Assembly (NCBI RefSeq): GCF_004343775.1
Contig: NZ_PTXL01000007.1
Span: forward strand, 434,001-498,000
From: Burkholderia sp. SRS-46
Lineage (GTDB): Bacteria > Pseudomonadota > Gammaproteobacteria > Burkholderiales > Burkholderiaceae
Direction of reading: 5' to 3'
Length of the DNA stretch: 64,000 nt
Positions 42,801-51,633 of the stretch are shown here, piece after piece (the stretch's first letter is position 1; each line of letters opens with the position of its first letter). The notes under the pieces were generated by a model that saw nothing but the letters and a program-made list of their open reading frames with translations, was not told the DNA's origin and made no database searches. The position numbers and the translations under genes are program-made.

Positions 42801-44243
42801 TCAGAACTTCAGCATCAGCTTGATCAGCGCGGCGAAGCGCTTGCCGTACGGCGGCGCGAGCAGGTTGCGCGCGTTCAGGCGCGCCTGCACGAGCACCGGC
42901 TTCATCTTCGAGAACGTCACGAAGCCGTCGTAGCCGTGGTACGCGCCCATCCCGCTCGCACCGACGCCGCCGAACGGCATGCTGCCGCACGCGATGTGCA
43001 TCAGCGTTTCGTTGACCGATACGCCGCCCGAGATCGTTTCGCGCATCACGCGGTCGACCGTGCCGGCATCTTCGTCGAACAGGTACAGCGCGAGCGGGCG
43101 CGGCCGCGCATTCACGTACGCGATCGCCTCGTCGAGCCGTTCATAGGGCACGAGCGGCAGCAGCGGGCCGAAGATCTCTTCCTGCATCAGCGGCGTTGCG
43201 CCGTTCACGTGGGTGAGCGCGCACGGCACGAAGCGGCGCGATGCCGGATCGGACGTGGCGTCCGCGAGCGGATGCAGTTGCGCGCCGGCCGCCTGCGCGT
43301 CGCTCGCGAGCTGCTGCAGGCGCGCGAAATGCCGGTCCGACACGATCGTCGTGTAGTCGGCGTTGCGCGCGAAATCCGGATACATCTTCGCGAGCCGCGT
43401 GCGTGCGCGTTCGATGAACGCGGCTTCCATCCCGCGCGGCAGCAGCACGTAGTCGGGCGCGATGCAGGTCTGCCCGGCATTCAGCGTCTTGCCGGCGACG
43501 ATCGCGTCGACGGCCGCGTCGAAGCGCGCGTTCGGCCCGACGATCGCGGGCGACTTGCCGCCGAGTTCGAGCGTGACGGGCGTGAGGTTCTCGGCCGCCG
43601 CGCGCATCACGTGCCGCCCGACCTGCGTCGAACCGGTGAACAGCAGGTGGTCGAACGGCAGCGCGCTGAACGCGGCGCCGACGTCCGCATCGCCGTTGAC
43701 GACCGCGACGTGATCGCGCTCGAACGTCTTCGCGATCAGCTGCTCGAACAGCAGGGACGTGCGCGGCGTCAGTTCGGACATCTTGACGATCGCGCGGTTG
43801 CCGGCCGCGAGCGCGCAGATCAGCGGGCCGGCCGCGAGCAGCACCGGATAGTTCCACGGCACGACGATGCCGACCACGCCGAGCGGCTGCGGAATCACCT
43901 TCGCGCGCGCGGGCCGCAGCCACTTGTTCATCGCCCGGCGCATCGGCTTCATCCAGCGCTTGCCATGCTTCAGCGCTTCGTCGATCTCTTCCTTCGCCAT
44001 CCAGATTTCCGACAGCAGCACTTCCTGCTTCGCGCGATGGCCGAAATCGGCGCTGATCGCGTCGGCGAGTGCGTCGGCGTGGTCGATCAGCAGCGCGCGC
44101 AGCGCGCGCAGGTGCTTCGCGCGGGTTTCCCAGTCGGGATATGGCGCACGCAGGTAGGCGGCGCGCTGCGCGTGCAGCAGCGACGTCAGCGTGGCGAGCG
44201 CGGGGTTCTCGTGCGGCGCGAGTTCGGGCAGGTCGTTCTTCAT
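42801..44243 (-). CDS. Coniferyl aldehyde dehydrogenase
   Basis: This NAD(P)-dependent aldehyde dehydrogenase shows general base Glu226 in TLELGGKSP and nucleophile Cys260 in LNAGQTCIAPDY. The length of 480 residues and the hydrophobic C-terminal end (YGKRFAALIKLMLKF) fit the coniferyl/long-chain aldehyde dehydrogenase subgroup. It is divergent from a GMC alcohol dehydrogenase, an alcohol-to-acid oxidation pair. The substrate is inferred from the subgroup only. Confidence 0.85.
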   Translation of the reverse strand: MKNDLPELAPHENPALATLTSLLHAQRAAYLRAPYPDWETRAKHLRALRALLIDHADALADAISADFGHRAKQEVLLSEIWMAKEEIDEALKHGKRWMKPMRRAMNKWLRPARAKVIPQPLGVVGIVVPWNYPVLLAAGPLICALAAGNRAIVKMSELTPRTSLLFEQLIAKTFERDHVAVVNGDADVGAAFSALPFDHLLFTGSTQVGRHVMRAAAENLTPVTLELGGKSPAIVGPNARFDAAVDAIVAGKTLNAGQTCIAPDYVLLPRGMEAAFIERARTRLAKMYPDFARNADYTTIVSDRHFARLQQLASDAQAAGAQLHPLADATSDPASRRFVPCALTHVNGATPLMQEEIFGPLLPLVPYERLDEAIAYVNARPRPLALYLFDEDAGTVDRVMRETISGGVSVNETLMHIACGSMPFGGVGASGMGAYHGYDGFVTFSKMKPVLVQARLNARNLLAPPYGKRFAALIKLMLKF

Positions 44244-44956
44244 GTCGTCTCCTCCAGGTGGGCGTGGCGCGGCGGCCAGCAGTCAGGCCGCCCGCGCCCG
44301 CTCGACGAGCGCGGCGTGGCGGATCAGGGTGAGCGGGGCGGCATCGTGCGGCGCATCGGCGCGGCACATGCCGTCGGGCGTCGCATCCGCGCGACGGTCG
44401 GCGGCGGCGAAAGCGGTGTGACGCGCGGCGCGTGACGGGTGGTCGCACGGGTGCGGATCCGGTGCAACGGAGCAGCTGAAGCGGGCGGTCGGCCGCGTCG
44501 TGCGCACCGGCGCGGCGCATCGCGCGTGCCGTGTCGACACGGCGCGCAGCGTGTCGCGCGCCGGCGCCGGCACATGATTCAAACAATCCGGTGTATTGCG
44601 CGCCGTTCGATTCCGGCGTGCCGCGCACGCGGCGATACCGGCGCCTGCGCACGGGTCTGTTTGAAACCCAATCGGGGACACGCGCGGCGCTGCCGGACAA
44701 CCCGGCCGACGCTCGGCCTGCAGAACGTGACGCTGCATGACGGTCTCTCCCATTTCGCGACGGATCGGCTTCTGGCGGCCGGTTGCATCGCGCCAGGCGA
44801 ATCCACGCATCTTAAATTTAGTTCACGCGCGCGTTTAGAGGAATCGCTCTTGAATCCGCGCGCCGCGTGCGCGGCGGCCATTCCTACAATGCCCGGACCA
44901 GAAGACTCGCGCCGCACGGCCGCGCCGGGCGCCATTCATGACATGAGGAGACATGC
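44244..44956. promoter_or_regulatory. 713-bp divergent region between aldehyde and alcohol dehydrogenase genes
   Basis: No frame resembles a known protein. It includes a 16-bp perfect palindrome (see 44528) and an AT-rich stretch at 44811-44823 (CTTAAATTTAGTT), the likeliest promoter for the GMC gene. The middle is rich in GCGC repeats. Confidence 0.4.
44528..44543. promoter_or_regulatory. Perfect 16-bp palindrome, candidate operator
   Basis: GCCGTGTCGACACGGC reads the same on both strands. It is flanked by GCG and CGC at one more base each side, giving a 24-bp near-perfect dyad. It lies near the middle of the divergent gap. The binding protein is unknown; a TetR-type repressor would fit the symmetry. 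Confidence 0.4.
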
Positions 44957-46594
44957 ATGCAATACGACTACATCATCGTCGGGGCGGGTTCAGGCGGCGC
45001 GAGCCTCGCGGGCCGGCTCGCCGATGCGTGCCCGGACGCGACGATCGCGCTGATCGAAGCGGGCGCGCACACCGAGCGCAACCTGCTCGTCAACCTGCCG
45101 GTCGGCATCGCGGCGCTGGTGCCGTTCAAGCTCGGCACTAACTACGGCTACGAAACCGTGCCGCAGCCGGGCCTCGGCGGCCGCCGCGGCTACCAGCCGC
45201 GCGGACGCGGCATGGGCGGCTCGAGTGCGATCAACGCGATGATCTACACGCGCGGCCATCCGCTCGACTACGACGAATGGGCGCGGCTCGGCGCCAACGG
45301 CTGGAGCTGGCAGGAGGTGCTGCCGTATTTCCGGCGCGCGGAGGGCAACCAGCGCGGCGCGAACGCGTGGCACGGCGCGGACGGCCCGCTCACGGTGTCC
45401 GATCTGCGCTTTCGCAATCCGTTCTCCGAACGATTCATCCAGGCCGCGCATGCGGCCGGCTACCCGCTCAACGACGATTTCAACGGCGCCGAGCAGGAGG
45501 GCGTCGGTTTCTACCAGGTCACGCATCGCGACGGCTCGCGCTGCAGCGTCGCGCGTGCATACATCTACGGCCGCAACCGGCCGAACCTGCATGTGATCAC
45601 CGAGGCGACGGTGCTGCGCGTCGGCTTCGACGGCAAGCGCGCGGTCGGCGTGGTGCTGTCGCGCAACGGCCAGGTGCAGACGCTCGGCGCGCGCGCGGAG
45701 GTGATCCTGTCGGCCGGCGCGTTCAACTCGCCGCAACTGCTGATGTGCTCGGGCATCGGCCCGGCCGAGCAGCTGCGCCGGCACGGCATCGCGGTCGTGC
45801 AGGACGCGCCCGACGTCGGCGCGAACCTGATCGACCATATCGACTTCATCATCAACACCCGCGTGAATTCGTCGGAGCTGGTCGGCATCTGCCTGCGCGG
45901 GATCGCGAAGATGACGCCCGCGCTCGCGCGCTATTTCTCGAGCCGCACCGGGATGATGACGAGCAACGTCGCGGAGGCGGGCGGCTTCATCAAGAGCGAC
46001 CCGTCGCTCGAGCGCCCGGACCTGCAGCTGCATTTCTGCACGGCGCTGATCGACGATCACAACCGCAAGATGCACTGGGGCTTCGGCTATTCGCTGCACG
46101 TGTGCGCGCTGCGGCCGTTCAGCCGCGGCACGGTGGCGCTCGCGAGCGGCGACGCGCGCGACGCGCCGCTGATCGACCCGCGCTTCTTCAGCGATGCGCG
46201 CGATCTCGACCTGCTCGTGCGCGGCGCGCAGGCGATGCGCCGCATCCTGTCGCAGGCGCCGCTCGCGTCGCAGGGCGGGCGCGAGCTGTACACGCGGGCG
46301 GACCAGACCGAAGCCGAGCTGCGCGCGACGATCGTCGCCCATGCCGACACGATCTACCACCCGGTCGGCACCTGCCGGATGGGCACCGACGCGCGCGCGG
46401 TGGTCGATACGCAACTGCGCGTGCGCGGGGTCGAAGGGCTGCGGGTGGTGGATGCGTCGGTGATGCCGACGCTGATCGGCGGGAACACGAATGCGCCGTC
46501 GGTGATGATCGGCGAGCGCGCGGCGGAGTTCATCGCCGCCACGCGCAAGGCGGGCGCGCCGCAGGGTGCGGCGGCCGCGCTGCACGGCCGCTGA
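44957..46594 (+). CDS. GMC-family alcohol dehydrogenase (AlkJ/choline dehydrogenase-like)
   Basis: This FAD-dependent oxidoreductase begins YDYIIVGAGSGGASLAGRL (dinucleotide motif). It carries the GMC signature GRGMGGSSAINAMIY. The catalytic His is in HPVGTCRMG and the partner Asn in IGGNTNAPSVM. The length is 545 residues with no signal peptide. The GGAGAC site lies just before the ATG. It is divergent from an aldehyde dehydrogenase, so alcohol oxidation feeding that enzyme is likely. Confidence 0.9.
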   Translation: MQYDYIIVGAGSGGASLAGRLADACPDATIALIEAGAHTERNLLVNLPVGIAALVPFKLGTNYGYETVPQPGLGGRRGYQPRGRGMGGSSAINAMIYTRGHPLDYDEWARLGANGWSWQEVLPYFRRAEGNQRGANAWHGADGPLTVSDLRFRNPFSERFIQAAHAAGYPLNDDFNGAEQEGVGFYQVTHRDGSRCSVARAYIYGRNRPNLHVITEATVLRVGFDGKRAVGVVLSRNGQVQTLGARAEVILSAGAFNSPQLLMCSGIGPAEQLRRHGIAVVQDAPDVGANLIDHIDFIINTRVNSSELVGICLRGIAKMTPALARYFSSRTGMMTSNVAEAGGFIKSDPSLERPDLQLHFCTALIDDHNRKMHWGFGYSLHVCALRPFSRGTVALASGDARDAPLIDPRFFSDARDLDLLVRGAQAMRRILSQAPLASQGGRELYTRADQTEAELRATIVAHADTIYHPVGTCRMGTDARAVVDTQLRVRGVEGLRVVDASVMPTLIGGNTNAPSVMIGERAAEFIAATRKAGAPQGAAAALHGR

Positions 46595-46611
46595 GCGGCA
46601 CGTGCGGAAGG

Positions 46612-47952
46612 TCAGGCAAAGGTATCGACGAGGCCCGAGCGGCTGGCGGTTGCGCCGCTCGCCGCTGCGGGTCGCGCGACGTCGAGCGTCGTGTCGCCGG
46701 CTGACGGTGCGCCGTTCCCGCGCCGCGACGATTGTCCGCCGGCGAACGACTGCTGGGCGTTCTGCTGCTGCTGCGCGAAGCCGCCGTCGCTGACGGTCGC
46801 GCTGCCGAGACCGAGGCCGCCCGCTTCCATCGCGTCGCGCAGCTTCGGCAGTGCGGCTTCGACCGCTTCGCGCACCTGCGGGTGCTGCGACACGAACAGC
46901 GCGTGCGCATGATTGTCCGCGACCCGCAGCACCACCTGCAGCGGGCCGAGATCCGGCGGGTTGAGCGTCAGTTCGGCGCTCTGCTGGTGCGCATTCGACA
47001 GGAACACGACCTTCTGGCTCAGCGCGTCCGTCCAGTCGGCGGTGCCGACGTGCGGGGCGAGCACCTGCGCGTTGGTGGCGGCGACGCCGGTCGAGGCCGG
47101 TGCCGCCGGTGCATTCGATTGCGCGGCGGCGGCGGCGGCCAGCGCCGCGCGGGCCGGGTCGGCGGCGTCCTTCGTGGCCGCGAGTGCCTGCGCCGCATGG
47201 GTCGTCGCGTCGGATTTCGCGGCCAGCTCGGCCTGCATGGACGGCGTCTGCGCAGCCTGCGCCTGCTGCGCGCCGAGCGCACCCTTCGCGTCGGCCAGCG
47301 TCTTGTCGAAGGCCGCGGCCTTCGGCGTCAGCGGTGCGGCGGCAGCGGCGCCCGCCGGCTGCTGTGCGGCAGCCGCGCCGGAGGCCGGCATCGCGATCGC
47401 GCTTGCGCCGCCGGTGAGTTTTTCGAGTGCCGCATGCAGCATGTCGCCGCTCGATGCCGGTTCGGCGGCGGCCGCCGGTTGCGCGGCGGTTTTCGTCGCA
47501 TTGGCGGCGGCGGCCGCGAGCGCAGCCGATGCCGCGTCGCCGGTCCGCGACAACGCGTTGGCGGATGCGGCGTCCGCCGCGGCGGGCGAGCCGTCGGCGC
47601 GCGCCTGCAGTTGCGCCTGCACGGCGGCCGCGGCGGCGAGTGCGGCCGCTTCCGGGTTGACGGCCGCGTTCGCGTCGTCGCGCGACTTGTCATCGGACGG
47701 GCCGGACGGCTTGACGCCGCCGGCAACCGACGACGGCGCGCCCGGCGTGGCCAGCGGCAGCGTCGCGGACGACGACGCGTCGGCCTGCGCCGATGCGCCT
47801 TGCGTCGCGACGGTCTGCTGCAGCGTCTGTGCGAACGGCAGCGGGGATGCGTCGTTCGCGGCGGATGCGTCCGGGGTGGCCGTCTTGCGGCCGGCCTTGA
47901 CGGCGGAGCTGGTGGTGTCGATCAGGGTGCCGAGCAGGGACAGGGAAGGCAT
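46612..47952 (-). CDS. fliK: Flagellar hook-length control protein FliK
   Basis: FliK measures hook length and triggers the export switch. The first 300 residues are Ala-rich and of low complexity, as usual for the ruler part. The conserved C-terminal Flg_hook domain (about 320-400) reads SAELTLNPPDLGPLQVVLRV and ALPKLRDAMEAGGLGLGSATVSD. The length is 446 residues. It is the last gene of the fliFGHIJK run, 31 bp after fliJ. Confidence 0.93.
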   Translation of the reverse strand: MPSLSLLGTLIDTTSSAVKAGRKTATPDASAANDASPLPFAQTLQQTVATQGASAQADASSSATLPLATPGAPSSVAGGVKPSGPSDDKSRDDANAAVNPEAAALAAAAAVQAQLQARADGSPAAADAASANALSRTGDAASAALAAAAANATKTAAQPAAAAEPASSGDMLHAALEKLTGGASAIAMPASGAAAAQQPAGAAAAAPLTPKAAAFDKTLADAKGALGAQQAQAAQTPSMQAELAAKSDATTHAAQALAATKDAADPARAALAAAAAAQSNAPAAPASTGVAATNAQVLAPHVGTADWTDALSQKVVFLSNAHQQSAELTLNPPDLGPLQVVLRVADNHAHALFVSQHPQVREAVEAALPKLRDAMEAGGLGLGSATVSDGGFAQQQQNAQQSFAGGQSSRRGNGAPSAGDTTLDVARPAAASGATASRSGLVDTFA

Positions 47953-47983
47953 GGCGTATCTCTCGTTCGGATGCGTTGAGCGG

Positions 47984-48442
47984 TTACGTCGATTTCGCCG
48001 CGTCGGCCCGCATGCGCAGGATCTTCGCGGCATGTTCGTCGGCCTCGCGCTGTTCGCGTTTCGCGGAGCGCCGGGCTTCCTGCGCGACGCCGCGCGCCTG
48101 CAGGATTTCATACGAGCCGACGGTGCGTTTCTGTTGCTGCCAGTGCGGGCGCGCCTCGTCGATGCGCGCCTCGGCGGCGGCCAGCACGCGGCGCTGCTGG
48201 GCGATCGCCGCGTCGAGCGTGTCGAGGAACGCCTGGAAATTCCGCCAGTTGCCGGCGGGCATGCCGCTCTGCGCGGATTGCGCGAAGCGCACGTGGTATT
48301 CGTGGCGGTAGCGCAGCAGCGCGTCGAGCTGGTCGGACGCGTCGGTGCGCTCGCGCTGGGCGACGCCGAGCTGGCGGGTCGCCGTATCGAGATCCTCGTT
48401 CGCACGATCGAGCAGGATCTGCAGGGGAAAGCTTTGTCCCAT
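47984..48442 (-). CDS. fliJ: Flagellar export chaperone FliJ
   Basis: The 152-residue protein is a long antiparallel coiled coil rich in Gln, Arg, Glu and Ala, starting SFPLQILLDRANEDLDTATRQLG. FliJ interacts with FliI and the export gate FlhA. It follows fliI by five bases. The fold rather than strong sequence motifs supports the name, with gene order decisive. Confidence 0.88.
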   Translation of the reverse strand: MGQSFPLQILLDRANEDLDTATRQLGVAQRERTDASDQLDALLRYRHEYHVRFAQSAQSGMPAGNWRNFQAFLDTLDAAIAQQRRVLAAAEARIDEARPHWQQQKRTVGSYEILQARGVAQEARRSAKREQREADEHAAKILRMRADAAKST

Positions 48443-48447
48443 GAGCA

Positions 48448-49968
48448 TCAGCCTCCGTGGAGATCGAACAGCGCATCGAGCCCCGCGAGGCTCGACGCGA
48501 ACGGTGCGCATTCGCGAAAGCCCTGCTGCAGGAACGATTCGATGCGCGGATAGAGCGCGATCGCGCGGTCGAGCTGCGCGTCGCGGCCGGGCGCGTAAGC
48601 GCCCACCGCGATCAGGTCGCGGTTGCGCTGGTAGCGCGACAGCATCTGCTTGAACTGGCGCACGCGGTCGAGGTGCGCCTCGTCGATCAGCGCGGTCATC
48701 GCGCGGCTGATCGAGGCTTCGATGTCGATCGCCGGATAGTGGCCGGCTTCGGCAAGCGTGCGCGACAGCACGATGTGACCGTCGAGGATCGCGCGCGCCG
48801 AATCGGCGATCGGGTCCTGCTGGTCGTCGCCTTCGGTCAGCACCGTGTAGAACGCGGTGATCGAGCCGCCGCCTTCCGGCCCGTTGCCGGTGCGCTCGAC
48901 GAGCGCGGGCAGCTTCGCGAACACCGACGGCGGATAGCCCTTGGTCGCGGGCGGCTCGCCGATCGCGAGCGCGATCTCGCGCTGCGCCATCGCATAGCGG
49001 GTCAGCGAATCCATCAGCAGCAGCACGTGCTTGCCCTGGTCGCGGAAATACTCGGCGAGCGAGGTGGCGTACGCGGCGCCCTGCATCCGCAGGAGCGGCG
49101 ACACGTCGGCCGGCGCCGCGACCACGACCGAGCGCGCGAGGCCGTCCTCGCCGAGGATCTGCTCGATGAATTCCTTTACTTCGCGGCCCCGTTCGCCGAT
49201 CAGGCCGATCACGATCACCTCGGCGCTCGTGTAGCGCGCCATCGTGCCGAGCAGCACCGACTTGCCGACGCCGGAGCCCGCGAACAGGCCCATCCGCTGG
49301 CCGCGCCCGACGGTGAGCAGCGCGTTGATCGCGCGCACGCCGACGTCGAGCGCGTGATGGATCGGTTCACGGTCGAGCGGGTTGATCGACGCCGCGGACA
49401 GCGGCGCGTCGACCTTCGACGCGAGCGGGCCGAGGTTGTCGAGCGGGCGGCCGGATGCGTCGACGACGCGCCCGAGCATTTCCCAGCCGACCGGCAGCCG
49501 CTTCGCGCCGGCCAGCGGATCGGCGACCGGCGCGCGCTCGAGCGGCCACACGCGCGCGCCGGGCAGCACGCCGGCGACGTCGGTGGTGGGCATCAGGAAC
49601 AGGCGATCGCCGGAGAAGCCGACGACTTCGGCTTCCGCGACCGGCAGCGTGCTGCCGGGCGGCAGTTCGATCGTGCATTCGGCGCCGACCGACAGGCGCA
49701 GCCCGATCGCTTCGAGCACGAGGCCCGCCGCGCGGGTCAGGCGGCCGCACGGGCGCAGCGGCAGCGCGCGATGGCTGCGCGTGGCCAGGCCATTCAGGTG
49801 CGCACGCCAGTGCGACAGATGGGGGTTGTTCGGTGCGCGCGGCGCGTCGCCTGCGGGGGCCGGCGCGGCGTCGTGCGCGGCCTCCGGGCCGAACGACGCC
49901 AGCGCGAGCTCGCGTTCGAGCGGCGTGAGCCGCTCGTGCGCGAACGACTCGGGCGTGCGCGTCACCAT
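48448..49968 (-). CDS. fliI: Flagellum-specific ATPase FliI
   Basis: This F1-beta-like ATPase energises flagellar type III export. Walker A is AGSGVGKSVL, Walker B LLLMDSLTRYAMAQREI, and the ALVERTG and REIALAIGEPPATKGYPPSVF stretches are hallmarks. The product has 506 residues, with an N-terminal extension of about 60 beyond typical FliI. The ATG at 49968 overlaps fliH by 7 bp; the frame is open further upstream but fliH occupies it. Confidence 0.95.
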   Translation of the reverse strand: MVTRTPESFAHERLTPLERELALASFGPEAAHDAAPAPAGDAPRAPNNPHLSHWRAHLNGLATRSHRALPLRPCGRLTRAAGLVLEAIGLRLSVGAECTIELPPGSTLPVAEAEVVGFSGDRLFLMPTTDVAGVLPGARVWPLERAPVADPLAGAKRLPVGWEMLGRVVDASGRPLDNLGPLASKVDAPLSAASINPLDREPIHHALDVGVRAINALLTVGRGQRMGLFAGSGVGKSVLLGTMARYTSAEVIVIGLIGERGREVKEFIEQILGEDGLARSVVVAAPADVSPLLRMQGAAYATSLAEYFRDQGKHVLLLMDSLTRYAMAQREIALAIGEPPATKGYPPSVFAKLPALVERTGNGPEGGGSITAFYTVLTEGDDQQDPIADSARAILDGHIVLSRTLAEAGHYPAIDIEASISRAMTALIDEAHLDRVRQFKQMLSRYQRNRDLIAVGAYAPGRDAQLDRAIALYPRIESFLQQGFRECAPFASSLAGLDALFDLHGG

Positions 49969-50645
49969 GCGCTCACCTTGCCGATCGCGGCGGCGACGCG
50001 CTGCCAGCGGGTCGCGAGCGTCGCGTCGACTTCGCCGGTGGCGGCGTGGGCGCGGCAGCCGCCGCGCTCGATCGTCGCATCGGTGCGCACGCTCCAGCCG
50101 ATCGCGTCGAGTTCTTCCTGCAGGTAAGCCTCGACGACCGGCAGGTCGGCGGGGTGCACGGCCAGCTGCGGCGCGCCGGACAGCGCCGGCTCGGCCGCGA
50201 GCACGTCGCGCACCGCCGCGACGAGGGCGGTCGGGTCGTGCTTCACGTGCTGGCGCACGACCTGCTGCGCGATGTCGAGCGCGAGCTGCGCGACGTCGGA
50301 CGCGAGATCGTGCTCGACGGCGGCCAGCGCCTCCCTGAACGATGTGGCCAGCGCGGCGAGCTGCGCGGCCTGCTCGCGCGCCTCGGCCTGGCCGGCCTCG
50401 AAACCCTGCTGGTAACCCTGTTCGTAGCCGGCCTGGTAGCCGAGCGCCTGGCCCTCGACGTGGCCGGACGACATGCCTTCCGCATGCGCGGCGTCGCGCA
50501 CGCGCTGCAATTCCTCGGCGAGCGCGGCCGCCGCCGCGGCCGCCGTGTCGGGCGGCGGCGGGGGAGGCGGCGGATCGAACGACGCCATTTCCCACCGCTG
50601 GTAAGCGGTGACGTCGCCCGTGCGGTCGCTCGCCGGATCAGACAT
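49962..50645 (-). CDS. fliH: Flagellar assembly protein FliH
   Basis: FliH binds and restrains FliI. The 227-residue protein has a Pro-rich N-terminus, then the glycine-spaced repeat region GYQAGYEQGYQQGFEAGQAEA (GxxxG type) at about 72-92, then the C-terminal FliI-interacting domain. It overlaps fliG by 8 bp and fliI by 7 bp. Confidence 0.92.
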   Translation of the reverse strand: MSDPASDRTGDVTAYQRWEMASFDPPPPPPPPDTAAAAAAALAEELQRVRDAAHAEGMSSGHVEGQALGYQAGYEQGYQQGFEAGQAEAREQAAQLAALATSFREALAAVEHDLASDVAQLALDIAQQVVRQHVKHDPTALVAAVRDVLAAEPALSGAPQLAVHPADLPVVEAYLQEELDAIGWSVRTDATIERGGCRAHAATGEVDATLATRWQRVAAAIGKVSAW

Positions 50646-51633
50646 AGGCGTCTTCCGCCTTGCCGCCGATCACGATCTGGCCGCCTTCGGCCAGATTGCG
50701 CACGATCTGCAGGATGCGGCGCTGCTGCGTCTCGACCTCGGACACGCGCACCGGGCCGCGCGCGTCGAGATCCTCGGCGAGCAGTTCGGCCGCGCGCTGC
50801 GACATGTTCGCCAGGAACTTCTGGCGCAGCGCGGGCGGCGCGCCCTTCAGCGCGATGATCAGCGTCTCCGACTCGACCTCCTTCAGCAGCAGCTGGATCG
50901 CGCGATCCTCGAGGTCGAGCAGGTTCTCGAACACGAACATCTGGTCGATGATCTTCTGCGCGAGGTCCTGATCGTACTGGCGGACGTTCTCGAGCACGCC
51001 TTCTTCGTGCACGGACGTCATGAAGTTCAGGATCTCGGCCGCGGTGCCGATGCCGCCCATCGGGCTGCGCTTCAGGTTGTCGCTGCCGGACAGCAGGCCC
51101 GACAGCACGTCGTCGAGCTCGCGCAGCGCGGCGGGCTGGATGCCGTCGAGCGTCGCGATCCGCAGCATCACGTCGTTACGCAGCCGCTCGGTGAAGCACG
51201 ACGCGATCTCGGACGCCTGGTCGCGGTCGAGGTGCACGAGGATCGTCGCGATGATCTGCGGATGCTCGTTCTTGATCAGTTCGGCCACCGCGCTCGAATC
51301 CATCCACTTCAGGCCTTCGATGCCGCTCGTGTCGCTGCCCTGCAGGATCCGGTCGATCAGCACGCCGGCCTTGTCCTCGCCGAGCGCCTTCGTCAGCACC
51401 GAGCGGATGTAGTCGTTCGAATCGAGCGACAGCGCGGTGTGCTGCTCGGCTTCCTTCGCGAACTCGTTCAGCACGCTCTCGACCTGCTCGCGCGTGACGT
51501 TGCGCAGCGCGGCCATCGCGGCGCCGATCTTCTGCACCTCGCGCGGCGCGAGGAATTTGAATACCTGCGCGGCCTCTTCCTCGCCGATCGACATCAGCAG
51601 GAGCGCGCTCTTGGTCAAGCCTTCAGCGTTCAT
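50638..51633 (-). CDS. fliG: Flagellar motor switch protein FliG
   Basis: FliG forms part of the C-ring and transmits torque. The 331-residue protein has the N-terminal FliF-binding domain, the middle EHPQ motif (KNEHPQIIATIL) and the C-terminal torque domain with alternating charges (FENLLDLEDRAIQLLLKEV). Length is normal. It overlaps fliF by 11 bp. Confidence 0.97.
   Translation of the reverse strand: MNAEGLTKSALLLMSIGEEEAAQVFKFLAPREVQKIGAAMAALRNVTREQVESVLNEFAKEAEQHTALSLDSNDYIRSVLTKALGEDKAGVLIDRILQGSDTSGIEGLKWMDSSAVAELIKNEHPQIIATILVHLDRDQASEIASCFTERLRNDVMLRIATLDGIQPAALRELDDVLSGLLSGSDNLKRSPMGGIGTAAEILNFMTSVHEEGVLENVRQYDQDLAQKIIDQMFVFENLLDLEDRAIQLLLKEVESETLIIALKGAPPALRQKFLANMSQRAAELLAEDLDARGPVRVSEVETQQRRILQIVRNLAEGGQIVIGGKAEDAYV

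Noticed and set aside
44283..44810. A 175-codon open frame on minus in the dehydrogenase gap
   Set aside because: Composition is rich in Arg, Ala, Cys and Pro, no ribosome binding site or family was found, and an overlapping plus-strand frame is equally open.
44990..46585. A 531-codon open frame on minus opposite the GMC dehydrogenase
   Set aside because: The plus strand encodes an intact GMC enzyme. The opposite frame is rich in Arg, His and Ala without motifs.
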